A stretch of DNA of 64,000 nt from Spirosoma sordidisoli (lineage in GTDB: Bacteria > Bacteroidota > Bacteroidia > Cytophagales > Spirosomataceae). The notes beneath the pieces were generated by a model, which was given only the letters and a program-made list of their open reading frames with translations, was not told the DNA's origin and did not search any database. The position numbers and the translations under genes were made by a program. Location: the NCBI RefSeq assembly GCF_004138325.1, contig NZ_SBLB01000001.1, positions 682,001-746,000 on the forward strand, read 5' to 3'. Below are positions 35,274 to 44,259 of this stretch, piece by piece; within the stretch, counting starts at the first letter, position 1; each line of letters opens with the position of its first letter.

Positions 35274-35648
35274 ATGAGACTACAAATGCACGCCGTTAAG
35301 TTTACGGCCGATCAGAGCCTGTTAGATTTCATCCAGGCTAAGCTGAACAAATTAGACACTTTCCATGACCGGATCATCGGCGGTGAAGTGTTTCTCCGAC
35401 TAGACGGAGCCGACTCCAACAAGGTAAAAGAGAAAATTGTTGAAGTCAGGCTGACGATTCCAGGAAAAGAGCTGTTCGTTAAAGAACACGACAAGAGTTT
35501 CGAGAGCGCTACCGACCGCGTGTTGGATGTGCTGAAAGATAAACTTGTTCGCTGCAAAGAAAAACGTAGCGACTTTTCGAGTCCCGTCATTGTCGAAGCC
35601 AAATCCCGGATGGAAGAAGACGAGGTTTTCGAGCCCGATGAGTTATAA
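35274..35648 (+). CDS. hpf: Ribosome hibernation promoting factor (short form)
   Basis: 124 residues with the HPF/RaiA/YfiA beta-alpha-beta-beta-beta-alpha fold. The N-terminal MHAVKFTADQSLLDFIQAKL and the later KELFVKEHDKSFESATDRVL, DVLKDKLVRCKEK are the conserved parts. It binds the 30S A/P sites and silences or dimerises ribosomes in stationary phase. It lacks the C-terminal dimerisation domain of long HPF, the usual situation in Bacteroidetes, and ends in an acidic tail. Confidence 0.9.
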   Translation: MRLQMHAVKFTADQSLLDFIQAKLNKLDTFHDRIIGGEVFLRLDGADSNKVKEKIVEVRLTIPGKELFVKEHDKSFESATDRVLDVLKDKLVRCKEKRSDFSSPVIVEAKSRMEEDEVFEPDEL

Positions 35649-35661
35649 AACCCAAGTCAGT

Positions 35662-35708
35662 AAAACAGTGAAAGCCACCCGAATAAGGTGGCTTTCACTG
35701 TTTTACTT
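35662..35708. terminator. Bidirectional terminator between hpf and metK
   Basis: A perfect 18-base stem, AAAACAGTGAAAGCCACC (35662-35679) with its complement at 35687-35704, has a 7-base loop. A- and T-runs on both sides let it stop both convergent genes. Confidence 0.92.
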
Positions 35709-35720
35709 ATCTTTAGTTGC

Positions 35721-36998
35721 TCAGAGGCTAAACGCCTGTTTGATCTGATTGACAAAATCGAGTTTTTCCCAGGTGAAAAGCTCTACTTCCAGTTCTATGG
35801 TCTGACCGTTTGAACCAAAGGTCTTTTTCACGACTTCGTTCTTCCGGCCCATGTGTCCGTAAGCAGCCGTTTCCGAATAGATCGGGTTACGGAGCTTGAG
35901 CCGCTGCTCGATAGCGTAGGGACGCATATCGAAGATCTGTCCGATTTTTTCGGCAATGGCGCCATCGTGCAAGTCTACTTTCGACGTGCCATAGGTATTC
36001 ACATACAGGCCACATGGTTTAGCAACGCCGATGGCGTACGAAACCTGCACCAGCACCTGATCGCAAAGGCCAGCCGCTACCATGTTCTTGGCAATGTGGC
36101 GCGTTGCATAGGCCGCCGAACGGTCTACTTTCGACGGATCTTTGCCCGAAAAAGCGCCACCACCGTGGGCACCTTTGCCGCCGTAGGTATCGACAATGAT
36201 CTTGCGACCCGTCAATCCGGTATCGCCATGGGGACCACCAATCACAAACTTACCCGTGGGGTTGATGTAATAGGTAATGTCGTCGGTAAACAGGCTGTGT
36301 AGTTCGGCTTTCTGGGCGGCTTTAACGCGGGGAATGACGATGTTGATAATATCTTCCCGAATCTTGGCCAGCATGGTTGCATCATCGGCAAAATCATCAT
36401 GTTGAGTCGATACCACGATGGTATCGATGCGGATCGGCTGATGATCATCGCTGTACTCAATGGTCACCTGCGACTTGGCATCGGGCCGCAGATACGGCAT
36501 CAGGTGATTTTCGTTGTTACGAATGTGCGACATCTCCCGCAAAATGGCGTGGGCCAGATCGAGCGGAAGCGGCATGAAATTGTCGGTTTCGTTGGTGGCG
36601 TATCCGAACATCATGCCCTGGTCACCGGCGCCCTGTGCATTCGCTTTCGTTTCGAAATCGTCGTTGGCTACTTCCCGGTCAACCCCCTGGTTGATGTCGG
36701 CCGACTGATCATGAAGCGCCGAAAAGATGCCACACGAGTTGGCTTCGAACATGTATTCGCTCTTGGTGTAGCCGATTTTACGGATCACCTCGCGCGTAAT
36801 TTTCTGGACATCCAGATAGGTTTCTGTTTTGATTTCACCAGCCAGAACAACCTGTCCTGTTGTAACGAGCGTTTCGCAGGCTACCTTACTGGAGGGATCG
36901 AACGCCAGAAAGTTATCAATCAGTGCATCGGAGATTTGGTCAGCGACCTTGTCGGGGTGTCCTTCAGAAACAGATTCGGACGTAAAAAGATAAGGCAT
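35721..36998 (-). CDS. metK: S-adenosylmethionine synthase
   Basis: 425 residues from the ATG at 36998. Upstream in-frame codons would cover the promoter. ATP and methionine binding motifs are intact: [19 protein letters not shown] at the start, the potassium/magnesium site in [13 protein letters not shown], the P-loop-like [19 protein letters not shown] and DLRPYAI-like [13 protein letters not shown]. It makes the methyl donor SAM from ATP and methionine. It is transcribed alone, from its own promoter at 37029-37058 to the shared terminator. Confidence 0.97.
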   Translation of the reverse strand: MPYLFTSESVSEGHPDKVADQISDALIDNFLAFDPSSKVACETLVTTGQVVLAGEIKTETYLDVQKITREVIRKIGYTKSEYMFEANSCGIFSALHDQSADINQGVDREVANDDFETKANAQGAGDQGMMFGYATNETDNFMPLPLDLAHAILREMSHIRNNENHLMPYLRPDAKSQVTIEYSDDHQPIRIDTIVVSTQHDDFADDATMLAKIREDIINIVIPRVKAAQKAELHSLFTDDITYYINPTGKFVIGGPHGDTGLTGRKIIVDTYGGKGAHGGGAFSGKDPSKVDRSAAYATRHIAKNMVAAGLCDQVLVQVSYAIGVAKPCGLYVNTYGTSKVDLHDGAIAEKIGQIFDMRPYAIEQRLKLRNPIYSETAAYGHMGRKNEVVKKTFGSNGQTIELEVELFTWEKLDFVNQIKQAFSL

Positions 36999-37028
36999 TG
37001 CAGCTCTGAGAAACTTGGTTTGAAACCA

Positions 37029-37058
37029 CAAAGCTACACCTTTATAGACAGGTGACAA
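37029..37058 (-). promoter_or_regulatory. metK promoter (Bacteroidetes type)
   Basis: On the minus strand TTG (37056-37058) is followed after exactly 19 bases by TAGCTTTG (37029-37036), an exact fit to the TTG-N17-23-TAnnTTTG consensus of Bacteroidetes primary sigma factor. Transcription would begin about 25 bases before the metK ATG, leaving no room for a riboswitch. Confidence 0.65.
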
Positions 37059-37121
37059 ACGATAACCCTGCCAGGCAAATCAGTATTCTTAGTTACAGTT
37101 TATCTACCGGGCTCTTACGCG

Positions 37122-37173
37122 ACTTGCTATCAGCAAGTAGCCACCCGTCCGGATCGGGTGGCTACTTGCTTTT
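37122..37173. terminator. Strong hairpin with alternative pairing between crtY and metK
   Basis: GCAAGTAGCCACCCG (37133-37147) pairs perfectly with CGGGTGGCTACTTGC (37155-37169), followed on the plus strand by TTTT. ACTTGCT (37122-37128) can instead pair with AGCAAGT (37132-37138). The only transcript expected here is the minus-strand crtY tail, and that strand has no T-run after the stem, so the role is unclear. Confidence 0.5.
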
Positions 37174-37259
37174 CCCGAAGCGTTTAGACTACAAGCCCTG
37201 GCTTGTAAAAGAACACGTAGACAGGCCTCGTAATGACAGATACGTTGATCACCTGTGGA

Positions 37260-38411
37260 TTAACCAAACATTTTTCGGCGAATAACGTCGAAGAAAGCAG
37301 CTGTAAACGGCCACCACGGCATGGTGGTAAATAGCCGCAGTTCATCAGTCAGTCGGGTATCTTCATCCAGAAACGTAAAAACCCGACGGGGGTTTTCGAC
37401 ATAGACGCGGGTAAACACATCGTCGGCGGGGTGCCGGTGTTTTTCCAGTACATTCAGAAAAACGCTGTCGTACAGTTTGAAGCGTTTCTGAAACCAGGGG
37501 GTTCGGCGGGTGGGCTTACCGGTCTCAACCAGGTTGTGGACAATGTCGTGCAGGTAACGCTGGGTACGCTGAAATGTATAGCCGGTCGACGCTTTGGTAT
37601 ACCCGCCCGAGGTGCCGATCCGAACAATATGCTCCGAAGGATTTTCCTGAGTCGCTACGTCCGACATCGGGATTACGCCGTATTCCGTTTCCCGAATTTC
37701 GTAAGTGCCGGTATCGACGAACCGGTCTATGTACTGACGCAGATCGGTTTCGTACTCCTCCATTGTCAGCAGCTTATCATTGAAGAGGGTAAACTCGACC
37801 AGCGCCGTTTTTTCGTCGAAGGGGAGTACATACATAAACCGGCAATCGCCATGCTGTTCGACCCGGAAGTCCATTATTTCGGGAAGCGACGGGTTGAAAC
37901 AGGGTTTTTCAGTCTGGATTACCCATCCTTTAAAATGTTGGAGCAGGTTATGATTGTCGGGCTGATCCAGATTCAGGGAGTAGGTACTGTCGAAAACATA
38001 ATCGGCGATGTATGGCTCATCATTGGCAATGACAAACCCACCCTGGGGAGTGTCCTTGATCCGGTTAATGGTTGCCTGCTGCCGCTCTACATTAGGGTAT
38101 TTAGCCAGTTCGGCCAGTACAAAGCTGTAGAAATCGATGCCCCGCAGCATCTTGTACCGGTACTCGCCCAGTTCTAAAGGGCCGGTATAGGTTGTGCCAT
38201 GAAAATGTACGGTTTGCCACGTCTTAAACAGAATCGACTCAAACGGGCCGGTTCCCCGCTCCCAGAAGCACCACGTTCGATCATTACGATCTTTCTGTTC
38301 GCGATCAAGAATCAGAATAGAATGGTTTCCCAGCGGAGATTGTGTCAGGTAGTAGGCCAGGCTTAATCCTGCCATACCTCCTCCGGCGATGATGAAGTCG
38401 TATTTTTTCAT
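37260..38411 (-). CDS. crtY: Lycopene beta-cyclase (CrtY type)
   Basis: 383 residues. FAD/NAD-binding motif AGGGMAGLSLAYYL at the N-terminus, then the diagnostic NDRTWCFWERG of bacterial CrtY cyclases, and MPMSD-like VIPMSDV and GTSGGYTKASTGYTF further on. It closes the ends of lycopene into beta-ionone rings on the way to beta-carotene and its derivatives, consistent with a pigmented bacterium. No other carotenoid gene (crtB, crtI, crtZ) is adjacent, so the pathway is split. A 15-base-stem hairpin lies downstream. Confidence 0.92.
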   Translation of the reverse strand: MKKYDFIIAGGGMAGLSLAYYLTQSPLGNHSILILDREQKDRNDRTWCFWERGTGPFESILFKTWQTVHFHGTTYTGPLELGEYRYKMLRGIDFYSFVLAELAKYPNVERQQATINRIKDTPQGGFVIANDEPYIADYVFDSTYSLNLDQPDNHNLLQHFKGWVIQTEKPCFNPSLPEIMDFRVEQHGDCRFMYVLPFDEKTALVEFTLFNDKLLTMEEYETDLRQYIDRFVDTGTYEIRETEYGVIPMSDVATQENPSEHIVRIGTSGGYTKASTGYTFQRTQRYLHDIVHNLVETGKPTRRTPWFQKRFKLYDSVFLNVLEKHRHPADDVFTRVYVENPRRVFTFLDEDTRLTDELRLFTTMPWWPFTAAFFDVIRRKMFG

Positions 38412-38416
38412 GCAGC

Positions 38417-38447
38417 AAATAAAAAGCCCGGACGCATAGCCCGGACT
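38417..38447 (-). terminator. Terminator after lipA
   Basis: On the minus strand AGTCCGG (38447-38441) pairs with CCGGGCT (38431-38425), with one G-T pair, and TTTTTATTT follows. The same bases also form a direct repeat TCCGGGCT. It lies just upstream of the crtY start. Confidence 0.72.
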
Positions 38448-38551
38448 TTCGTTAGTAGGCAGTTAGTAGAACAAAGCAGGAAGTGGGCTGCTGCTAACAA
38501 TACGGGCCTCCAGAGGCTACCGCCCGACAGCTTGCCATCACTACTACTCGA

Positions 38552-39430
38552 TTATACATTCACATGTTTTTCGGCATGGTAACTCGACCGGACCAGTGGC
38601 CCCGATTCAACGTATTTCAGCCCCCGGCTTAACCCTTCTTCCTTGTACATGGCAAAGGTTTCGGGGTGAATCCACTCGATGACTTCGTGGTGCATTTTAG
38701 TCGGTTGCAGGTACTGGCCAAGGGTCAGCACATCCAGTCCGTTTGCAGCCAGATCGTCCATGGCTTTAAATACTTCGTCGTGGGTTTCGCCCAGGCCCAG
38801 CATAATCCCGGATTTGGTACGCTGCCCATACTCTTTCGTGCGTCGGATCTGTTCCAGGCTGCGCTCGTAGCGGGCCTGGGGTCGTACACGCCGATACAGC
38901 CGCTCAACCGTTTCCATGTTGTGCGAGACGACTTCCTGGCCGGCAGAAATCATGCGGGTCAACGCTTCCCAGTTGCCTTTGGTATCCGGAATCAGCGTTT
39001 CGATCGTTGTTGCCGGCGACGCTTCCTTGATCAGACGAACGGTCTGATACCAGATTTCAGCACCCCGGTCTTTCAATTCGTCCCGGTTAACGGACGTAAT
39101 CACCGCGTGCTTCACCTTCATCAGCACGATGGCTTCGGCCACGCGACGGGGCTCGTCCGTATCGTACTCGTTAGGGCGTCCGGTAGCCACGGCACAGAAC
39201 GTACAGCTGCGGGTGCAGACGTTACCCAATATCATGAATGTGGCCGTGCCGGCACCCCAGCACTCACCCATATTAGGGCAGTTACCACTTTCGCAAATCG
39301 TGTGTAGCTTATGTTCATCGACGAGCTTACGGACTTTGGCATATTCCGGACCGATCGGCAGCTTAACGCGCAACCAGTCTGGACGTTTCTTCCGTTGCTG
39401 TTCGGAGGGTATTACGGGTAGTTCGATCAT
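38552..39430 (-). CDS. lipA: Lipoyl synthase
   Basis: 292 residues, complete. It carries both iron-sulfur cluster motifs: the auxiliary Cys46/Cys51/Cys57 ([12 protein letters not shown]) and the radical SAM Cys72/Cys76/Cys79 (CTRSCTFC). The C-terminal RSSYHAE supplies the serine ligand to the auxiliary cluster. It inserts two sulfurs into octanoyl groups on the E2 subunits of 2-oxoacid dehydrogenases and the glycine cleavage H protein. lipB is not adjacent. Confidence 0.97.
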   Translation of the reverse strand: MIELPVIPSEQQRKKRPDWLRVKLPIGPEYAKVRKLVDEHKLHTICESGNCPNMGECWGAGTATFMILGNVCTRSCTFCAVATGRPNEYDTDEPRRVAEAIVLMKVKHAVITSVNRDELKDRGAEIWYQTVRLIKEASPATTIETLIPDTKGNWEALTRMISAGQEVVSHNMETVERLYRRVRPQARYERSLEQIRRTKEYGQRTKSGIMLGLGETHDEVFKAMDDLAANGLDVLTLGQYLQPTKMHHEVIEWIHPETFAMYKEEGLSRGLKYVESGPLVRSSYHAEKHVNV

Positions 39431-39485
39431 GGCACCTCAATCCTTTCCAACAAAATTCGTTTTTCCGGCGTAAAGTTCATAAAAA

Positions 39486-39579
39486 AGCCAGAAAGGCGCC
39501 GGCGGAAGAGAAGGGCCGGGAAAGCGATAGCCAACTCCCGAACCGTCTCTTCCGCCGGCGCCTTCCGGCGCACCTGGCT
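39486..39579 (-). terminator. Long GC-rich inverted repeat upstream of lipA
   Basis: A perfect 19-base stem, AAGGCGCCGGCGGAAGAGA (39493-39511) with its complement at 39546-39564, has a 34-base loop. An outer AGCCAG/CTGGCT pair adds to it, and on the minus strand TTTCTGGCTTTTTT follows. It reads as the terminator of the outer-membrane-type gene at 39579, but it is longer than usual and could be a mobile palindromic element. Confidence 0.7.
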
Positions 39580-40364
39580 TACTTCTTACTGCCAAAAAAC
39601 AAGGTTAGGTAGCCCGAGGTAAAGAAGCTACGGTTGCCTATGCTTCGATCTCCGCCCTGTGTCTGATTGGGGATGATCACGATCCGCTGGGGGAATGCTT
39701 CGGCCAGAAAACCGATCTCGACGCCGGTTGTGTTGCTGCGGAAGGCACTCAATTCAAAACTGAGGGCGGCTTTGACGTTCACACCCACGGTTAATTTGGA
39801 CTGACCAAATCCCTGAAAGAAACTACCGGCTCCGGTCACTGTTTCGCCGGTTGCGGTCGCGAAACCGTTTACTTCAGAAGCGGGCACCGACCGGGTCGTG
39901 TTGCCGAACGAAACTTCGAGATAGTAAGGCTTTATAATCCCCAGCGAAGGACCTGCTGCCAGGATACCGCTTACCGCGATGCCTTCATCATCGTCCCGCT
40001 GAAATAACTTCACCTCCCGACCATACTGTGGCCTCACAACAAACAGGTAATTCTCTTTGCCGCTTATATAACGCGACCCAACCGAATTAATCGACGACTG
40101 TATCTCCTTGGGATGCTTTACATTGACCACTTCCAGGCTGAAGTAATGGTACTGACGCATACCCAGCAGCTCACCCGAAGCGAGTCTCGACTGGCGAAAC
40201 GAGAAGCCACCCACAATACCGGAATTGGTATTGGTCGTGATGCCAAACGTGGTAATGGTATTGTAGTTTTCCTCTTCCGTTTCGGCGGCTGATGGCCGGA
40301 CGTTTTGTCCCAGCACAGACAGGCTGCTTAGTACGAGGCTAAATAAAACGTATATCGTTCGCAT
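39579..40364 (-). CDS. Putative outer-membrane protein, family not recognised
   Basis: 261 residues with a signal peptide (YVLFSLVLSSLSVLGQ). The mature chain alternates hydrophobic and polar residues in beta strands and ends in an aromatic/basic terminus (YLTLFFGSKK), as in small outer-membrane beta-barrels. Glycine- and aromatic-rich strands such as SGIVGGFSFRQSR and RQYHYFSLEVV support that. I recognise no named family. It stands alone between divergent osmC and the long inverted repeat. Confidence 0.7.
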   Translation of the reverse strand: MRTIYVLFSLVLSSLSVLGQNVRPSAAETEEENYNTITTFGITTNTNSGIVGGFSFRQSRLASGELLGMRQYHYFSLEVVNVKHPKEIQSSINSVGSRYISGKENYLFVVRPQYGREVKLFQRDDDEGIAVSGILAAGPSLGIIKPYYLEVSFGNTTRSVPASEVNGFATATGETVTGAGSFFQGFGQSKLTVGVNVKAALSFELSAFRSNTTGVEIGFLAEAFPQRIVIIPNQTQGGDRSIGNRSFFTSGYLTLFFGSKK

Positions 40365-40532
40365 TGTCGTAAATTCCTGAATTAAAGCTAATCAATTTGC
40401 CCGTCTCCACAAAATCGGGTACGCTATTAGCGTAACCAATTCATAATTTATATGTTTGAGGAAAACACCCACAGCAAGGAAAAGACCTCCCGGCGGTAAC
40501 CTCCTCAGTCTTTGTACATTCTCCCTTTTTCT

Positions 40533-40970
40533 ATGGCAACCATTCACATAGCTTACGTAGGCGACCTGCGCACGGATTGCACCCATATTCAGTCAGGCAC
40601 GCATATCAACACCGACGCCCCCACCGATAACCAGGGCCGGGGCGAAGCCTTCTCCCCCACCGACCTCGTAGCCAACGCGCTCGGCACCTGTATTATTACA
40701 ACCATGGCCATCTTTGCCCGGCGCGATGGCATAGAGCTGGCCGGCAGCTCACTCGATGTGACCAAGATTATGAGCAGCCAGCCACCCCGGCGCATTGCCC
40801 GGATCGACGTTGATCTGGTTCTCCGCGCTGACCCGATGCCCGACGCCGACACATGCGCCCGTCTGGAAAAGATAGCGCATACCTGCCCCGTGGCCATCAG
40901 TCTGCATCCGGATATAGAGCAGGCCGTCTCGATCCGCTGGGAAGCCGTAGCTAACGCGGCCGCGGACTAA
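40533..40970 (+). CDS. OsmC family protein
   Basis: 145 residues from the ATG at 40533. The first reactive cysteine is in ANALGTCIITTMAIFARRDG and the second in IAHTCPVAISLHPD, the pair used by OsmC/Ohr-type peroxidases to reduce organic hydroperoxides. The SPTDLVANALG stretch is the family signature, closer to OsmC-like YhfA proteins than to Ohr. Cytoplasmic. The last codons lie just before a hairpin shared with the convergent gene. Confidence 0.9.
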   Translation: MATIHIAYVGDLRTDCTHIQSGTHINTDAPTDNQGRGEAFSPTDLVANALGTCIITTMAIFARRDGIELAGSSLDVTKIMSSQPPRRIARIDVDLVLRADPMPDADTCARLEKIAHTCPVAISLHPDIEQAVSIRWEAVANAAAD

Positions 40971-40976
40971 AAACCG

Positions 40977-41012
40977 GGAAACTGCCAGCCTGGTATCAGG
41001 CTGGCAGTTTCC
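40977..41012 (-). terminator. Terminator overlapping the end of the Gfo/Idh gene
   Basis: A 16-base stem, GGAAACTGCCAGCCTG (40977-40992) with 40997-41012, has loop GTAT. On the minus strand CGGTTTTTAG follows. One arm is made of the last codons of the minus-strand gene (stop 40996). Confidence 0.78.
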
Positions 41013-42327
41013 AGCCGTTCTGGTAGTTGGCTTTCAGCAGTGCATTGGCCTGCGGGTCGTTACTGAATTCTCCTTTTTCCATATCCCAGAACAGACGCCG
41101 ACCCGTCCGGAAAGCAATATTGCCCAGATGCGAGTTCAACGCGGCTCCCTGCGCCACGTCGGTATTGCAGGTCGGCTGTTTCCGGGATTTGATGCACTCG
41201 ACAAAATTGACCGCGTGATTGTCGAGACCGTTCCCCTGTGGACTTTGCCGGGGAAGCTGTTCCAGTTTATACCTGACAATCCCTTTTTCAGTTACAGTTT
41301 CGGGGTAGAGTTCCCAGCCGCTCCGGTCAACAACCAGCGTACCGTTCTCCCCGATGAACGCTATGCCGTGTGGCCGGTTATAGTTGGCTCCGTTGATACC
41401 GATGGTATGCTCCCAACTCATTGTCACATCCCCAAAGTCGTAGATCGCCTGCTGAGTATCCGGTGTTTCGCGCGCATCGGTAGGGTACCCGTACTTACCT
41501 CCCAGCGACATAATTGATTTGGGGGCGGTTTGCTTCATTCCCCATAAAGCAATATCAATCAGGTGAACACCCCAGTCGGTCATCAGCCCACCCGCATAAT
41601 CCCAGTACCAGCGGAAGTTGAAATGAAACCGGTTTATATTAAAAGGACGCCTGGGTGCCGGACCCAGCCACATGGCGTAGTCAACGCCGGGCGGTACCGG
41701 ACCATCGGGCTGCCTGGGCACTTCACTTTTCCAGCCGATGTATGACCACACTTTTACGATCCGTAGCTTGCCCAGCTTCCCGGAATGCACGTAATCGATG
41801 GCGTTGTAAAAATGAGGACTGCTCCGCTGCCACTGGCCAACCTGCACAATTTTGTTGGTCCGTTTGGCAGCAGCCATCATTCGGTTACACTCCTCGATGG
41901 TATTGGCCAGCGGCTTTTCGACGTACACATCTTTACCGGCTTCACAGGCGTCGGTCATCATCAGACAATGCCAGTGGTCGGGCGTGCCGATAATTACGGC
42001 ATCGATGTCTTTGTTTTCGAGCAGTTTCCGGTAATCGCCGTACGTCTGCGCTTTTTTACCGGTCTGTTTCTCCAGCTCAGCAGCCCGTTTTGTCAGTACG
42101 TTCTGGTCTACATCACAGAGGGCTACGACCTCAACGCCCGGCACTTTCAGATGCGCCTGCACATCGGACCAGCCCATGCCGTTTATGCCGATCGCCCCGA
42201 TGCGGAGCCGGTCAGAGGGAGCAACAACAGGAGTGGCAGCTGTTGACGCGAGGGCTGGCAATGACAGCGCGGGCGCTGCTGCGGAAGCACTTAAGCTCGT
42301 TCGGAGAAAGTCTCGGCGGGTGGTCAT
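40996..42327 (-). CDS. Gfo/Idh/MocA family oxidoreductase with Tat signal
   Basis: 443 residues. The twin-arginine signal TTRRDFLRTSLSASAAAPAL predicts export in folded form with bound NAD(P). The Rossmann domain has IGAIGINGMGWSDVQAH and the conserved VYVEKPLA, in which the Lys is catalytic. The C-terminal dehydrogenase domain has GLMTDWGVHLIDIALWGM. These periplasmic Bacteroidetes enzymes act on sugars and cyclitols, with unknown substrate here. It is transcribed alone. Confidence 0.92.
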   Translation of the reverse strand: MTTRRDFLRTSLSASAAAPALSLPALASTAATPVVAPSDRLRIGAIGINGMGWSDVQAHLKVPGVEVVALCDVDQNVLTKRAAELEKQTGKKAQTYGDYRKLLENKDIDAVIIGTPDHWHCLMMTDACEAGKDVYVEKPLANTIEECNRMMAAAKRTNKIVQVGQWQRSSPHFYNAIDYVHSGKLGKLRIVKVWSYIGWKSEVPRQPDGPVPPGVDYAMWLGPAPRRPFNINRFHFNFRWYWDYAGGLMTDWGVHLIDIALWGMKQTAPKSIMSLGGKYGYPTDARETPDTQQAIYDFGDVTMSWEHTIGINGANYNRPHGIAFIGENGTLVVDRSGWELYPETVTEKGIVRYKLEQLPRQSPQGNGLDNHAVNFVECIKSRKQPTCNTDVAQGAALNSHLGNIAFRTGRRLFWDMEKGEFSNDPQANALLKANYQNGWKLPA

Positions 42328-42368
42328 GGTAGCGAAGATCGTGTGCGCTGATAAAGACCCGCCCGGTT

Positions 42369-42740
42369 TTATTTTACTGACCCGGCAGTGCGCTTTCGCA
42401 GGAGATAATAGTATCGTTCAGCAGCCCCATCCTTATCCGAATTTATATGCGACGATACCAGTTCCCAGCCATTACGGACCATAAAATTGAGCGCATCCAT
42501 CGACGAGCCGAAACGAATCTGCTGCCTGTCGGTACCGCTGATTACCTGTCTTCGGGCGTAAGGAGACGGTTGCCCGTAGTCGATGTAAGCATAAGTTGAA
42601 GCCGTTGCCCGGGCAGAGCCTGTAAGCAGCTGGCAGTAGGTAATCTCTTCTTTACTAATATCTACCCCGTCGACAAAGACCTGGGCCGTAGCCCAGTAAC
42701 TGAGGCTGGTGAGCCAGCCGATGAGAAAAACAGTTTTCAT
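42369..42740 (-). CDS. Small secreted protein, family not recognised
   Basis: 123 residues with a signal peptide (VFLIGWLTSLSYWATAQ). The mature part is small, ends in RYYYLLRKR and contains MDALNFMVRNGWELVSSH, a pattern seen in short Bacteroidetes proteins annotated only as hypothetical. No catalytic motif is visible. It lies 36 bases after the next upstream gene's stop and may be cotranscribed with it. Confidence 0.65.
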   Translation of the reverse strand: MKTVFLIGWLTSLSYWATAQVFVDGVDISKEEITYCQLLTGSARATASTYAYIDYGQPSPYARRQVISGTDRQQIRFGSSMDALNFMVRNGWELVSSHINSDKDGAAERYYYLLRKRTAGSVK

Positions 42741-42776
42741 AGTCTGAATGCATTACTTGATTGAGGAAGGGAAATA

Positions 42777-44126
42777 TTATCGTCGATTCCCGAATAGGTT
42801 GAACAAGCCTTTACGGCCTTTCAGCAAAGCAACCGGTTTATCGCGATTTTCGGAGTTGTAACGGGTAATGATGTCGACTTCAAACTGCCGGAAAAATTCA
42901 GGATCGAAGTTTGCCTGGGGCAGGTGCTCAATGACGTGCTTGATCGACTTCCCCTCTCGAATCCATTGTTGCCAGACGTCCTGCCGCTGCCGCAGGCCTA
43001 ACACGTTCATGCCCGTTACGGCCTGATCGCTGACCCGGTAGTTAATCCGGATGGCTACATTCTCTGTAGCATGCTGCCAGTAGAACGACTCTTCGGGGCC
43101 GTCGTCAGGCAGGAAATTAGCCACATTCCCGTAGGTCTGGTACTCGATATCAAAGAATTTGGCCGAGTTGAAGAAGACCCCTGGCTGGTAGCGGGTGCGC
43201 GTACCCAGCAGGGTTTTGGCCACCGTTTCGCCCATAATTCGGCCTGTATACCAGATTTGCTCCAGCGGCTTCCGGCCCGCTGGTGGATGCCGGTGCTGCA
43301 CACAGTCGCCGATAGCATACACATCGGGCAGGTTCGTTTCCAGGTATTCGTTTACCAGGATACCTCGGTCGGTGTCAAGGGGTGTCTCTTTCAGAAAGCC
43401 AATGTTCGGGCTGACCCCCACGGCAACGCCGACAAACTCGGCGGGTATTGTTTCGCCCGTTTTCGTGATGACGGCGTCGACCCGGCCCGCTCCATTGTCG
43501 CGCAGTTCAGCCATTTCGGTATCGATCCGCAGGTCGACATGATGGTCGCGGATGTGGCGGGTTACCATCGCCGACTCTTCGGGGGGAAGAACGCTGCTCC
43601 AGAACGTCTTTTCCCGAACCAGGAACGTAACCCGAATCCCACGCGACAGCAGCATTTCGCACAGTTCGATGCCAATCAGTCCACCGCCTACCACCACCGC
43701 CTGCCGAATGCCCGCAGTAGACGCTTCCATCCGATCCAGATCAGGTTTTCCATACAACCCCTGTACGCCCTGCAACTGCTGGCCGGGCCAGTCGAAAAAA
43801 TTGGGTTGCGACCCCACGGCCAGAATCAGGACATCATAGGTGAGCGTCTGACCGCCGGCGTACTGAATCAGTTTGTTGCTGAAATCGATGGTATCTACCC
43901 TGACCTGAAGGAGATCGATGCGATTTTTGGTCCAGAACCAGTCTTCGTAGGGTTTGGTATGCTGAAACTCCAGATGCCCCATGTACACATACATCAGTGC
44001 CGTACGGGAAAAGAAATGGGGCGTTTCGTCTGATACTACTGTAATCTGGTCATCAGTATGTTTTCGCAATTCACGGGCGGCCGTAATGCCTGATATACCG
44101 TTACCAAGAATAACGATGTGGCGCAT
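42777..44126 (-). CDS. FAD/NAD(P)-dependent oxidoreductase
   Basis: 449 residues from the ATG at 44126, chosen because the family starts MRHIVILGNGISG. Upstream in-frame codons are unrelated. FAD motif GNGISGITAARELRKH, NAD motif VVVGGGLIGIELCEMLLSRG and the second FAD motif VYAIGDCVQH place it with rubredoxin/ferredoxin/nitrite reductase-type Pyr_redox_2 enzymes. There is no CxxC, so it is not a thioredoxin reductase. A C-terminal extension of about 120 residues (after RYQPGVFFNS) is more helical. A TATGTTTG -7 box lies 53 bases upstream (44179-44186), within the terminator region. Confidence 0.87.
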   Translation of the reverse strand: MRHIVILGNGISGITAARELRKHTDDQITVVSDETPHFFSRTALMYVYMGHLEFQHTKPYEDWFWTKNRIDLLQVRVDTIDFSNKLIQYAGGQTLTYDVLILAVGSQPNFFDWPGQQLQGVQGLYGKPDLDRMEASTAGIRQAVVVGGGLIGIELCEMLLSRGIRVTFLVREKTFWSSVLPPEESAMVTRHIRDHHVDLRIDTEMAELRDNGAGRVDAVITKTGETIPAEFVGVAVGVSPNIGFLKETPLDTDRGILVNEYLETNLPDVYAIGDCVQHRHPPAGRKPLEQIWYTGRIMGETVAKTLLGTRTRYQPGVFFNSAKFFDIEYQTYGNVANFLPDDGPEESFYWQHATENVAIRINYRVSDQAVTGMNVLGLRQRQDVWQQWIREGKSIKHVIEHLPQANFDPEFFRQFEVDIITRYNSENRDKPVALLKGRKGLFNLFGNRR

Positions 44127-44196
44127 AAAGTAAAGAGAAGACAGGCTGCAGAGTTTCGGTTGCGAAAACGTTGATTGGCAAACATACCGTAATTGC

Positions 44197-44229
44197 ACAA
44201 AAAAAGCCACAATCCGTAGAAAGTGGCTT
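44197..44229 (-). terminator. Terminator after the mini DksA-type gene
   Basis: AAGCCAC (44204-44210) pairs with GTGGCTT (44223-44229). On the minus strand GTGGC runs into TTTTTTTG. Confidence 0.78.
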
Positions 44230-44259
44230 GCTTACTTATAGTAATCGGCAAAAAGGCAG

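Noticed and set aside
36399-37055. 218-codon plus frame opposite metK
   Set aside because: metK is intact on the minus strand and the frame covers the metK promoter.
36998-37260. SAM riboswitch upstream of metK
   Set aside because: No SAM-I or SAM-II consensus is visible and the promoter leaves only a short leader.
43071-44033. 320-codon plus frame opposite the FAD/NAD oxidoreductase
   Set aside because: The minus-strand gene has three nucleotide-binding motifs; the plus frame has none.
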